Shown: in pieces, positions 25,501-32,361 of the stretch
Position numbering within the stretch: the first letter of the stretch is position 1
Layout of the letters: each line of letters begins with the position of its first letter
Source of the DNA: Flavobacterium gelatinilyticum
GTDB lineage: Bacteria; Bacteroidota; Bacteroidia; Flavobacteriales; Flavobacteriaceae
Length of the DNA stretch: 64,000 bases
Assembly: GCF_027111295.1 (NCBI RefSeq)
Contig: NZ_CP114287.1
Span: forward strand, 2,480,001 to 2,544,000
Direction: 5' to 3'
Made by a program: the position numbers and the translations under genes
The notes under the pieces: model-generated
What the model was told of the DNA's origin: nothing
Databases searched by the model: none
What the model saw: only the letters and a program-made list of their open reading frames with translations

Positions 25501-25738
25501 TGAATTTTATCTCTAAATTTGATTTTACTGTTTGTTTGTCACTTTTAAAAATATTTATCAATTCATCTTCAGACTCGTTATAGGGATATGATATTCCCCA
25601 TACAACATAATTATTGTCCTTTTTAGTATCTGTTTCAAATTCAACTAATTTTTGTCTTAATAAAAGTTCTGTATTGTCATAATATATATATGTTCTTAAT
25701 TTATTATAAGCAAGTTTAATATCTTCAATCGTATACAT
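22553..25738 (-). CDS. Reverse transcriptase-nitrilase fusion (DRT type 1/UG1-like)
   Basis: A 1061-residue fusion. Residues about 130-370 are a reverse transcriptase: motif A is ALFINLDIKDYYHS with Asp226, 'ILPIGLLSSYIIAN' is the motif B region, and motif C is YYGRYVDDILIVF with YVDD at 319-322. A helical middle region follows. Residues about 780-1040 are a nitrilase (C-N hydrolase) domain with the triad Glu833 (IVIFPEFF), Lys893 (FRLKNHY) and Cys934 (FYCFELAN). An RT joined to a C-terminal nitrilase is the signature of DRT type 1 (UG1) and related UG RTs, which protect against phage. It is the first gene of the cluster. The nitrilase may be a signal-making or nucleotide-degrading effector; this is not known from sequence. 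Confidence 0.9.
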   Translation of the reverse strand: MYTIEDIKLAYNKLRTYIYYDNTELLLRQKLVEFETDTKKDNNYVVWGISYPYNESEDELINIFKSDKQTVKSNLEIKFNRILQEINDYNEKSQFVKYLYASIDSSFFPKKIKPNENELNENFISNKKTDDKYSLEKITAFIDVPIEIHLFSVMWIIKNGYIFESQLMDVCKGNRLLLNKDKTALIQNSSLFKPYFSQYQQWRDESVSTAQELLKSNKNALFINLDIKDYYHSTRIDLDLYFPEDDNDSINTILRKVHLLYSLKLSKNYKLPKDFSKELDNKSILPIGLLSSYIIANHYLHDLDNIICKKYKPAYYGRYVDDILIVFAEPKDEINTKSRYKDYKFKFEKYEKQFLDLDVELGFKEKDLTTVEKYLLYNLSPLFKIVPAENNKRLIQIDKYHSLYCQPDKTLMYYFHADESDLVIDKLKQELNYKSSEFRDLPDDNENLGDFDKNAFYLNYTDSDGKIRTLKDYKENRYGLTVYLTNKILGAIKHKKNVDDDEISKLLKIFKGKNCIEFFKLWEKIFTFLMVNNKPKEYVDFYFHCVNEIHKIGKSEKVFFGTRVSYNRIQDSLIAYLDSAHEIVLSLHPNFINNDKKILKNFEYKSNLIESEYFYNEITRSKSIWVSRYRKTNMMRHHYVSIPLLNYTKESYEGKINLINYNFKIEKYTIDKYLIKNSPRPVKFWECSISQLFTNLKSTSSKISVGNLKTNIADWEVKGSKHFLDQAFKRFRLANRNHKSKDLFEDKINPYKNKFFEFSPSSSKEIITIKTDSNLINKLAKPKISVANTFVNEQNIIDALRNKPNVSKSRYQDLVDFLKSTRKNNSDIVIFPEFFIPIEILSSLVRYSEKNESLLISGLEHITVNNIAFNFVVTIMPINIDGYKDATLVFRLKNHYAPVEEDIIVGNHYLIPKPLYTRYHIFNWKNIYFSVFYCFELANIIHRSLIKNKIDLLIAVEYNKDVNYFSNLVESVSRDLHCYVAQVNSSHYGDTRISQPSETYRKDIVKLKGGENNVTVMGTIEIDKLREFQRKKYGLTKNDKTFKVLPPDFDPTYVTNRIKNK

Positions 25739-26077
25739 TTTATTTTTTTAAGTATTATTCATTTTTTTTACCTATTACATCATGAATTATAATAGTGTCT
25801 AGCAATTTCTATAAAGCGGTTGCATTTTATCAATTATTAAACCAATTTTTATAGTTTCGATCCTTAGATTAGAATTAGAAATTTCTATAACAAACAAATA
25901 TTAAGATTTAATTTGAAATATTTTTACGGAAAACCATAAGTCAAAATTTCTAAATTCTGAATTTGTAAAAATATTAATTTACAATTATGAGGACATAAGT
26001 GTTTATACCTAATTATCTTCCTTTCTCCAATATATATTGGAATCATTTTATTTTTAATCTAAATTTTTAAAATTCTC

Positions 26078-26164
26078 CCATTACCGAGTTCGGAGGTAAA
26101 TGGTGGTAGAAAGGTAGTTGTTTAACAACCTGACATCTGGCAGATTACAGAAACGAGGTAATCT
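26078..26164 (+). repeat. Three-hairpin structured repeat, copy 1
   Basis: Hairpin 1 has an outer stem CCATT/AATGG, an inner stem ACC/GGT and the loop GAGTTCGGA. Hairpin 2 has the core GTTG-TTTAA-CAAC. Hairpin 3 is GATTAC-AGAAACGAG-GTAATC. The stems differ in sequence from copies 2 and 3 but keep pairing, and the hairpin-1 loop is the same except for one base. It lies 145 bp before the nuclease-like gene at 26309 and about 340 bp from the start of the RT-nitrilase gene. It lacks the long-hairpin partner found next to the other two copies. Confidence 0.7.
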
Positions 26165-26247
26165 TTAAAATTCTTAAAGAAGTTTTCAAGTTATTAAAGG
26201 AGGATAAATTTTAAAAATATTATTACCTAATATTGATCCTATAGTTT

Positions 26248-26255
26248 TAAATTTG
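26248..26255 (+). promoter_or_regulatory. Bacteroidota -7 promoter box (TAAATTTG)
   Basis: A TAnnTTTG match 53 nt before the ATG at 26309. The structured repeat lies upstream of it, so it would not be in this transcript. Confidence 0.4.
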
Positions 26256-26308
26256 ATTGAGTTACAGAAGATTAAAATCAAATAAGGTCAAAGAAATAAT
26301 TTACGGTA

Positions 26309-27550
26309 ATGTATACAGGTAAAATTTTTAGCGGAAAAGGATCAATAATTGAATATCTTAGATCGAAAGTGCAAAAAATCCATTCAGAATTAGACTTGGT
26401 AAGTGAAAATTATCTACTTAATGTAAGTGAGGAACAATATGCAGAGTATATAGTCAGCGAAAATTCTATTGAAGAACCAGTTATACATTTTGATGATGTT
26501 TATGCCGATCATTATGAAAAAGAAATTTTGGCATCATTCTTTCCTCCCAATTTTGATGTTTATTACGGGGAGAAATATAAACGGAAAATTATTCAATTTT
26601 TTATTCCAGTTACTGGTGATTATGAATTACTTAAATATAAACCTGCTGTAAACAATATGGTCTTTGATGATGAAGGTACAAATTTCGAAGTCGAGAAGGG
26701 AAAATTAAAACTTGAAATTATTGATTTTTATGATGACCCACAGCATATAAAAGATATATACGATGAAAATGTTTTACAGTCAAATGAAAAGTTTTCTATA
26801 CTCAAAAAAAATATTGCTGATTTTAACAATTCTATGAATTCTTACGTTATTAGTGAAATTAGAAAAAGAAAAAATGAATTGTTGGCAAAAAATGATTTTA
26901 TGTCTTCTTTAGGTGTGCCCTTGAGAAAAAAAGCTGACACACCAGAAACATTTGCTATTCCAAAACCGTTATTAAGAACAAAGATTAAAGTTACTAAGCC
27001 TGAGGTTGTAAATTCAAACTTCAAACCAGAACCAACTATAGAAAATGGGACTTATCATCATATCCTAAAATTAATAAATGATGTGGGCAAAAATTTTGAA
27101 AGATTGCCAAGTGTTTATAGCAATAAAGGAGAGGAAGATTTAAGAGATCATATAATAATGACTCTAGACCCTAATTTTGAATACGGAAGTGTTACAGGGG
27201 AAACTTTTAATAAGACGGGCAAAACTGATATTCAATTAAGATTCGACAGTTCAATTGTATTTATTGCGGAGTGTAAATTTTGGACAGGAGAAAAAGGTTA
27301 TTTAGAAACTATTGCTCAACTACTTAAGTACTTGACATGGAGAGATACAAAAGCCTCAATTATAATATTTGTCAAGCAAAAAGATTTTACTGCTATTCTT
27401 TCTAAAGTAGAGAATGCCACAGAGAAACATAGTAACTATTTATCATTTGTTTCTAAAAGTGACGAAAATTGGTTTAATTATCGATTTCATTTAAACGGAG
27501 ATAGAAATAGAGAAATAAAACTTGCAGTACAATTATTTCATATTCCATAG
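26309..27550 (+). CDS. PD-(D/E)XK nuclease-like protein
   Basis: A 413-residue protein. The N-terminal 250 residues are charged and helical with no recognised domain. The C-terminal 130 residues look like a restriction-type nuclease. A helix with the glutamates of KGEEDLRDHI is followed by Asp307 (GKTDIQLRF), then Glu321-Cys-Lys323 on the next strand (VFIAECKFW), then 'YLETIAQLLKYLTW'. This is the D-(X)n-ExK order and spacing of the fold. It is transcribed away from the defence operon and flanked by structured repeats, copy 1 on its left and the inverted unit on its right. It may be a restriction-like defence protein. No methylase is nearby. Confidence 0.65.
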   Translation: MYTGKIFSGKGSIIEYLRSKVQKIHSELDLVSENYLLNVSEEQYAEYIVSENSIEEPVIHFDDVYADHYEKEILASFFPPNFDVYYGEKYKRKIIQFFIPVTGDYELLKYKPAVNNMVFDDEGTNFEVEKGKLKLEIIDFYDDPQHIKDIYDENVLQSNEKFSILKKNIADFNNSMNSYVISEIRKRKNELLAKNDFMSSLGVPLRKKADTPETFAIPKPLLRTKIKVTKPEVVNSNFKPEPTIENGTYHHILKLINDVGKNFERLPSVYSNKGEEDLRDHIIMTLDPNFEYGSVTGETFNKTGKTDIQLRFDSSIVFIAECKFWTGEKGYLETIAQLLKYLTWRDTKASIIIFVKQKDFTAILSKVENATEKHSNYLSFVSKSDENWFNYRFHLNGDRNREIKLAVQLFHIP

Positions 27551-27645
27551 ATTTTTTACTTTTTGGACTTGATGTAAAAAAAAGAATAGAAAATTAAGGA
27601 AATTATTGTTCCATTATGTTTTTTCAAGTTAAATAAAAGTATTCC

Positions 27646-27991
27646 TAAAAGAAAAAAAGCAAGCAAAGTTATAGGACATCAGAGAGTGAAAATGCGCATA
27701 ATTTCATGCTTCGTTCCTCACCATAAAACCCTTTGGGACTTATAGCATTTTCACTCTCTGACATCCTGTTTTTTTAAGGCTTTCTTTTTCTCTTTTTTCT
27801 TTTAAAAATTTTATTTTGAGGATGATTTAATTCTATTTTTCCATTTCTTTTTGATTTTATTTTGCAGTCATCTCACAATTATTATTCTTTGAAAACAACT
27901 TTAAGATTGCTGTCTTTTTGCAATCTGCAAGATGTCCGGTTGTATCACAACCGATATCTTGCTGCCTTTTTTGCTCGGAACTCGCTGGCAG
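27646..27991 (-). repeat. Inverted repeat unit, left copy (minus orientation)
   Basis: A 346-bp unit that mirrors the unit at 28631-28984. Its long hairpin has a 23-bp stem with two mismatches (27673-27695 with 27745-27767) and encloses the conserved loop blocks CTTCGTTCCTCA and CCCTTTGGGACTTATA. The three-hairpin part (27905-27991) is read on the minus strand: hairpin 1 CTGCC/GGCAG with loop GAGTTCCGA, hairpin 2 GCAAGAT/ATCTTGC enclosing GGTTGT/ACAACC, hairpin 3 GATTGC/GCAATC. The sequence between the two parts is A/T-rich and not conserved with the other unit. No open frame in it is credible. Confidence 0.7.
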
Positions 27992-28133
27992 AGATTTTTG
28001 AAAATTTATAGAGTAGGAAATCAGTAACGGAAAACAAAATTAGAAGTTTATTTTTTGATTTATTTAATCGGTTTTAGAATGCATTATATTAGCTGGTAGA
28101 AACGGATTTAAATGATTGCTTAAACTCATTAAA

Positions 28134-28568
28134 ATGTCAGACAATATTATATCTAAATTAAAAGAAATTCATAAAAAACATCGGGTTCAATCTGGTGACG
28201 TATCTACCCAAACTAAGGATGCACAAATGATTACTCGTGAATGGCAGAAGGAAGTTGTAAAGGGGAAAATTATAAAATCAGAAGTAAGGGTTTCTGAAAT
28301 GAATAATGAAAGGTTTGATTTGGTAGATTACGAGAAATTGATAGCCTATGAATTAAAAGTTTCAGGAAAAAATACTCATCATGAGTTTTATAAGAATGTA
28401 ATTAAAGTGCTTACTCATAACTGTAACAATGAAATTAAACTGGAAAAATTAGTTTTCTTGTCAGAGAAAAAAGGGATTGACAGTCTGGAAAAAAGAATTG
28501 ATCACAAATTTAAAGAATTGCTTAAGGATGCTCACAACATTACAATCGAATTAATACCTCTAGAATAA
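28134..28568 (+). CDS. Small PD-(D/E)XK-like protein between inverted repeat units
   Basis: A 144-residue cytoplasmic protein. The segment NNERFDLVDYEKLIAYELKV gives Asp62 and Glu73-Leu-Lys75, the D-(X)n-ExK pattern of the restriction-nuclease fold. 'HHEFYKNVIKVL' follows as the expected helix. The fold is therefore plausible, although the protein is small. I chose the ATG at 28134 over a TTG 18 nt upstream. The gene lies exactly between two mirror-image repeat units of about 350 bp and has no other partner, so it looks like the cargo of a cassette. It is weakly similar in concept, but not in sequence, to the nuclease-like protein at 26309. Confidence 0.6.
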   Translation: MSDNIISKLKEIHKKHRVQSGDVSTQTKDAQMITREWQKEVVKGKIIKSEVRVSEMNNERFDLVDYEKLIAYELKVSGKNTHHEFYKNVIKVLTHNCNNEIKLEKLVFLSEKKGIDSLEKRIDHKFKELLKDAHNITIELIPLE

Positions 28569-28630
28569 CATATAATAATTAGATGCTCATAACTTAAGTG
28601 GATTTTTTTGGAATTTTCTTTTAAGTTTTT

Positions 28631-28984
28631 CCACCGCCGAGTTCCGAGGCAAATGGGTGGCAAGATAGGTGGTTGTTTAACAACCGTTCATCTTGCTGAT
28701 GTCAGGAACGTGGACATCTTTGGAGATTTTTTAAAAGCAGGCTTCTAATTTAGAGAAAATAATTGAATGTATCATGCGCAAAATATGTGCATGATGGCCG
28801 TAGGCTGTTACAACCAATAAATGCTTAAAAAAAGAAAAAGGGAAAAAAGAAAGCAGTCTAAAATTGGACAGGCAGACAGCTGAAGTGCTATAAATCCCGC
28901 AGGGCATTTTTTGAGGAACGAAGAAAAATGTTATGCGCACTTCTCTGACTGAGTCCAATACCTTGCTTTGCTTTTTTTCTTTTA
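28631..28984 (+). repeat. Inverted repeat unit, right copy (plus orientation)
   Basis: The 354-bp mirror image of the unit at 27646-27991. The three-hairpin part is 28631-28718: hairpin 1 CCACC/GGTGG, inner GCC/GGC, loop GAGTTCCGA; hairpin 2 CAAGAT/ATCTTG enclosing GGTTG/CAACC; hairpin 3 GATGTC-AGGAACGTG-GACATC. A further hairpin, ATCATGCGCA/TGTGCATGAT (28771-28795), is absent from the left unit. The long hairpin (28864-28958), read on the minus strand, keeps the blocks CTTCGTTCCTCA and CCCTGCGGGATTTATA. Similarity to the other unit ends at the shared CTTTTTTTCTTTTA edge. Confidence 0.7.
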
Positions 28985-29083
28985 TGTAGTTTTAGCTAGC
29001 AAAAGATATAGGTATGTGTTGGTTATATTTTAAAGAAGTGACCAGCAGGCTCAATTTTGATATTTAGAAAACATTTTTAATTT

Positions 29084-29097
29084 TACGGTAAACCGTA
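29084..29097. promoter_or_regulatory. Palindrome, candidate operator
   Basis: TACGGT-AA-ACCGTA is a perfect palindrome 100 nt before the gene at 29197. The half site GTACGGT recurs in the regulator intergenic region at 31015, so both may be bound by the XRE regulator encoded at 30530. Confidence 0.35.
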
Positions 29098-29196
29098 CAG
29101 CTTTTCTATATTTTTTATTTAGTATTGTGCCGTTAGGCTACTTTAATGCCCATATTATTATGGAAAAAGTATTCGACAATTTTAAAAATTATAATA

Positions 29197-29874
29197 ATGA
29201 TATACATAATTCCAACAAAAGGAGGTTTAGGAGTAGAAATTTGGGGGACATCTGAAGATTTAAACAATTTTTATGAAGTTATGAGCAAGTTTTGGAATGA
29301 TGAAAACAAATTAAACAAAAAAGGATTTAAGAATAGAGATTATTTAATTAGTGGGTTTTCTTATGAAATTCGTAAGGCAAAGGACGGAGATAGATTAAAA
29401 CAAGACAACAGCCATTTTTCATTTACTCAACAAACTCATTATGGTGCTCAAATATCTTGGGTTCATTTTTTATTTTCACTTGCTTCATTGAAATTTAACA
29501 TGAGATATAGTGAAACTAATAAACTTGATATTTCACAAATTCTTTTAATTGAATTTTGGCTCGAAAAAGCAATGAAGGACTATGATGAAATTGGAGCTAA
29601 GAATTTAATTGGCTTTATAGAAGATGGGCTTTATGGAGGTAATGATTACATATATCAATTTATGAGAAGCATTAATCTTGATTTTTTCCTTTTAGGAGGT
29701 GGAAAGCGAGCTTTCAGAAAGCTGCCTGAATTACTAAAAAGAGGTGTGTTTTATACAGAGGAATATAAAAGTTATCTAACGTTTTTAGAAACAGACGCTA
29801 AGAAGCTAAACTGTGAAATATCTGAACTTGAAATAAATGATGATGATTTTGACTATGAAAATTTGAAATGGTAA
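29197..29874 (+). CDS. Hypothetical protein, possibly DUF6904-like
   Basis: A 225-residue cytoplasmic protein that begins MIYIIPTKGGLGVEIWGTSE. I chose the ATG at 29197 rather than 29146 because the extension is atypical and this opening resembles the small DUF6904 family, though I cannot confirm the match. The body is helical with a conserved-looking segment 'HFSFTQQTHYGAQISWVHFL'. The tail is very acidic (EINDDDFDYENL). It follows the right repeat unit and a palindrome at 29084, and the lipoprotein gene comes 113 nt after. The function is unknown. Confidence 0.55.
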   Translation: MIYIIPTKGGLGVEIWGTSEDLNNFYEVMSKFWNDENKLNKKGFKNRDYLISGFSYEIRKAKDGDRLKQDNSHFSFTQQTHYGAQISWVHFLFSLASLKFNMRYSETNKLDISQILLIEFWLEKAMKDYDEIGAKNLIGFIEDGLYGGNDYIYQFMRSINLDFFLLGGGKRAFRKLPELLKRGVFYTEEYKSYLTFLETDAKKLNCEISELEINDDDFDYENLKW

Positions 29875-29987
29875 AAATGATTACATATTGCTGTTGTAAA
29901 TGATCTATGGAGTTAGATCAATTAACTTATTAAACCTTATTTTCAATTAGTCGAAACATTTAGCTCAATCTTTTAATTTTTTAAAAT

Positions 29988-30422
29988 ATGAAAAACATTA
30001 TAATTTTATTAGTCTCTTTGGTTTTTACGAGCTGTCTAAATAAAAATCATTCTTCAGATGGGGAAGTTATTGCTGTTAAACAAAATGATCTGAAAAATGA
30101 GAAGATTAGAAATTATAGGATTTTAGAAGAAATGTACAACGATTCTTATTTTCCTCCACAATCTGTTGACAAGGTCAGAGATGTCTTATTGGAATTTTGT
30201 TTCAATATTGAGAAAAGAAAGCCTAAGAATCTTGATCAATTATATGAATTGTCTCATACTGCTACTGAGAAAATTAATAACCTGCAAGATGATTTCTATA
30301 GAAACGGGAGCGAACTTGAAACAGGGGCTAGAGAATCAATCGCGATGGATTTTGATTTTATTTGCAAATCATATGGTTTCAAGGCAGATGTCGAAGAGCT
30401 TATTTCAAATAGAGATTGGTAA
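29988..30422 (+). CDS. Small lipoprotein of unknown function
   Basis: A 144-residue protein with signal MKNIIILLVSLVFTSC, where the cysteine (about residue 16) is a lipidation site. The mature part is helical and acidic, with the segments SVDKVRDVLLEFCFNIE and 'ELETGARESIAMDFDFICK', and no known domain. It ends 55 bp before a bidirectional terminator. Its place inside the island beside regulators suggests accessory cargo. Confidence 0.6.
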   Translation: MKNIIILLVSLVFTSCLNKNHSSDGEVIAVKQNDLKNEKIRNYRILEEMYNDSYFPPQSVDKVRDVLLEFCFNIEKRKPKNLDQLYELSHTATEKINNLQDDFYRNGSELETGARESIAMDFDFICKSYGFKADVEELISNRDW

Positions 30423-30476
30423 AGTTATTATTAACTTGCTTTAGAATTAGCAATAAACTTTTAGCATAGAACAATA

Positions 30477-30501
30477 AAAAGAGACTGTAAAGTCTCTTTT
30501 G
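30477..30501. terminator. Bidirectional hairpin terminator
   Basis: AAAAGAGACT and AGTCTCTTTT arms with a short loop, between the lipoprotein gene and the convergent XRE regulator. Confidence 0.7.
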
Positions 30502-30529
30502 TGCGAATTAATATGTCTTTTATAAAAGC

Positions 30530-30952
30530 TTATTTAGCTTTTAGTAATTTTTCCAAATATTCAACTTTGTCTTGTTCAGCTTTCAATAATCTTTCGTAGA
30601 GTTTTTTGTTCTCTTCTACGGATTCCATTAGTTTATCCAATGGATGGAAAGTACAATAATTACCTGAATGACTCCCTGAATTAAATGTACTATCCTTAGT
30701 ATCATAATAGGTGTTAAAATAATTAATCACGCCTTCGTCAGAAAAGTTTTTAATTGCTTCCACGCTTACTCCTAAGGCTTTTGCCACTTCTTTTAATTTT
30801 TCATCATCAATGGTTTCGCTGTTTTCCAAAATAGAAACAGCCTGCTGGTTTGTTCCCATAGCCTGCGCCAATGCTTCCTGCTTCATGTCTTTCAGTTCAC
30901 GGATACGGCTGATCTTACGCCCCATGTGATTTGGTTTTGTTAGTGTGCTCAT
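30530..30952 (-). CDS. XRE-family transcriptional regulator
   Basis: A 140-residue protein. The helix-turn-helix at residues 12-66 (GRKISRIRELKDMKQEALAQ) is followed by a linker and a coiled-coil tail (KKLYERLLKAEQDKVEYL). It is a paralogue of the regulator at 11232. The minus-strand -7 box TACCTTTG lies only 5 nt before the first ATG (30952). The transcript would therefore be leaderless from that start, or translation begins at the internal ATG at 30925 (MGRKISR...). It is divergent from the HEPN-like gene at 31114, and two inverted repeats in between are likely its operators. Such regulators often control element transfer or defence genes. Confidence 0.8.
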   Translation of the reverse strand: MSTLTKPNHMGRKISRIRELKDMKQEALAQAMGTNQQAVSILENSETIDDEKLKEVAKALGVSVEAIKNFSDEGVINYFNTYYDTKDSTFNSGSHSGNYCTFHPLDKLMESVEENKKLYERLLKAEQDKVEYLEKLLKAK

Positions 30953-30956
30953 AGCT

Positions 30957-31048
30957 CAAAGGTAATAATTAAGAATAAAAAAGCCAGATTTATGTATGAT
31001 ACATACTTTCTTATGTACGGTACGGAACAATTTGATAGCGTACCATAC
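30957..31048. promoter_or_regulatory. Regulator promoter with two palindromic operators
   Basis: TACCTTTG (minus strand, 30957-30964) is the -7 box of the XRE regulator. TATGTAT-G-ATACATA at 30991-31005 is a perfect palindrome. GTACGGTACG (31015-31024) and CGTACCATAC (31039-31048) form an inverted repeat with one mismatch. The set lies between two divergent genes. Confidence 0.5.
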
Positions 31049-31113
31049 GGGTAATTGCTTACTTGCCAGTGTGTTTAACAAAAATACAATTTTTCAGACA
31101 AGTATTAACTAAA

Positions 31114-31983
31114 ATGAGTAAAATTATGAAAGCAATTCAAAACACCGCATCCGATTTAATTTATCGAGTTATTTCACAAAACATCGATCCGATAGGCATC
31201 TACTGTTTTGCACAGAAGAAAAGCAGTTATACTTTTAATGAGCCTTTTCAGAAATCTGTTCAGAAAGAAAAGCATGTCCATCTTTATCTGCTTATTATAG
31301 CCGAAGAGTTCGAAGATAACATAGGCAATGACATCACCGATAAAATAAAGAGCAGATCAAGAGGCCAGATAACCGTCACAATTCTGCTTCACAGAGTGAG
31401 AAATATTATAAAACTATATGGAGACCAGCAGTATTTTTTCTGGAACGTTTTTAAGAATGCGCAGAGAATTCATATAGACGCATACAGGTCGCCAATAATC
31501 TGGGCTAAGAATCCAGAAAAGAGATATGTGAAAAGCACTTCAGCATATGCAGGAGACAGAAGAAATGTTACTGCATCAATCTGGGATCTTATCTATAATA
31601 ACGACCAGTATTTTTCGTATGAAGTCAGAATGTGCTCCCTTCATCAGATAGTAGAACAGATCTGCCTTTCTCTTATAAGGGTATTTCTGGGATATACACC
31701 TAATCATTTTTCTCTTGGCTACTTATTTGAGCTTTGTGAATACTTCACGAGCTTGACTTCTGAACACTTTCCCCGAAACAGCAGGGATGAAAAAAATATG
31801 TTCAAGCTTTTGAAAAAGAATCCGAACACGCTTCGATTCAGCAGAAGGAACAGTTTTGATTATCTGTACTATGGGCTGATGGAAGACAGATGCCGTGATT
31901 TTATGAAAGAGGCAGAAGTTCTGATTCAAAAAGAACTGGAGAGGCTTGAGGGAATTCATTTGGAAGAAGCTTTATCAGCATAA
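31114..31983 (+). CDS. HEPN-like domain protein, possibly with a degenerate nucleotidyltransferase part
   Basis: A 289-residue protein. Residues about 170-280 are helical and contain 'VEQICLSLIRVFLGYTPNHF' followed by SLGYLFELCEYF. This resembles the HEPN pattern of an arginine followed by a histidine, but here the two are eight residues apart rather than the usual four to six. The N-terminal 120 residues have a strand-rich look (HVHLYLLIIAEEFED) that could be a degenerate nucleotidyltransferase. I preferred the ATG at 31114 to a TTG at 31063. It heads a run of three plus-strand genes and is divergent from the XRE regulator. Alternatives such as an RteC-like protein are less supported. Confidence 0.5.
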   Translation: MSKIMKAIQNTASDLIYRVISQNIDPIGIYCFAQKKSSYTFNEPFQKSVQKEKHVHLYLLIIAEEFEDNIGNDITDKIKSRSRGQITVTILLHRVRNIIKLYGDQQYFFWNVFKNAQRIHIDAYRSPIIWAKNPEKRYVKSTSAYAGDRRNVTASIWDLIYNNDQYFSYEVRMCSLHQIVEQICLSLIRVFLGYTPNHFSLGYLFELCEYFTSLTSEHFPRNSRDEKNMFKLLKKNPNTLRFSRRNSFDYLYYGLMEDRCRDFMKEAEVLIQKELERLEGIHLEEALSA

Positions 31984-31994
31984 AAGCCGAAGTT

Positions 31995-32333
31995 ATGGAA
32001 ACCGATGAAATCAAAAAACTGGAAGACATCAGGAGGTTAAGCGGAAAACTGCTTAATACCCTGAAAAAAGCAGAGGATAAAAGAAGGATGTATAATGCAG
32101 AAATCAGGGTTTATGGCTATTGCGAACTCGGTTCTGTTGTTAGAAACCTAATGAAACTGTGCATTATCGCATTAGATCAGGATAGCGCAGAAGTTCCGCC
32201 TACAATTCAAAACCGATACATTGATGTTGGGCTTATACTAGGAATTGCTTTGCAGTTACTTCCAGTTGACGAACTTGAATTTTTAAATGAGATTACGGAT
32301 CTGTTTTCAGAAAATAAAGAAGAAACAGAATAG
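31995..32333 (+). CDS. Small paralogue of the next gene, unknown function
   Basis: A 112-residue helical protein, METDEIKKLEDIRRLSGKL at the start, with the segment EIRVYGYCELGSVVRNLMKL and an acidic tail. It is a clear paralogue of the protein at 32362 across its whole length (METDxIKxLE opening, RxYGY, LALQLxPxxExExLxEI). It starts 11 nt after the HEPN-like gene, so the three genes probably form one transcript. No family is recognised, and the pair resembles accessory ORFs of Bacteroidota mobile elements. Confidence 0.6.
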   Translation: METDEIKKLEDIRRLSGKLLNTLKKAEDKRRMYNAEIRVYGYCELGSVVRNLMKLCIIALDQDSAEVPPTIQNRYIDVGLILGIALQLLPVDELEFLNEITDLFSENKEETE

Positions 32334-32361
32334 CCAACATAAAGTTTTAATATTTAGAATT

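Larger units (their letters stand above)
25739..26308. other. Non-coding region between the defence operon and the nuclease-like gene
   Basis: This is the 570-bp space between two divergent transcription units. It must hold the promoter of the RT-nitrilase operon, but no clean TAnnTTTG match was found near its start. The right half contains the first copy of the structured repeat (26078-26164) and a promoter box at 26248. Confidence 0.6.

Noticed and set aside
17214..25738. Group II intron or retron
   Set aside because: No maturase domain, intron domain V or branch-site-like structure was seen with either RT; the nitrilase, protease and accessory genes fit defence RTs better.
28731..28958. 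75-residue minus-strand open frame across the right repeat unit
   Set aside because: It runs through the structured repeat and its hairpins, has no start signal and looks like the repeat's antisense reading.
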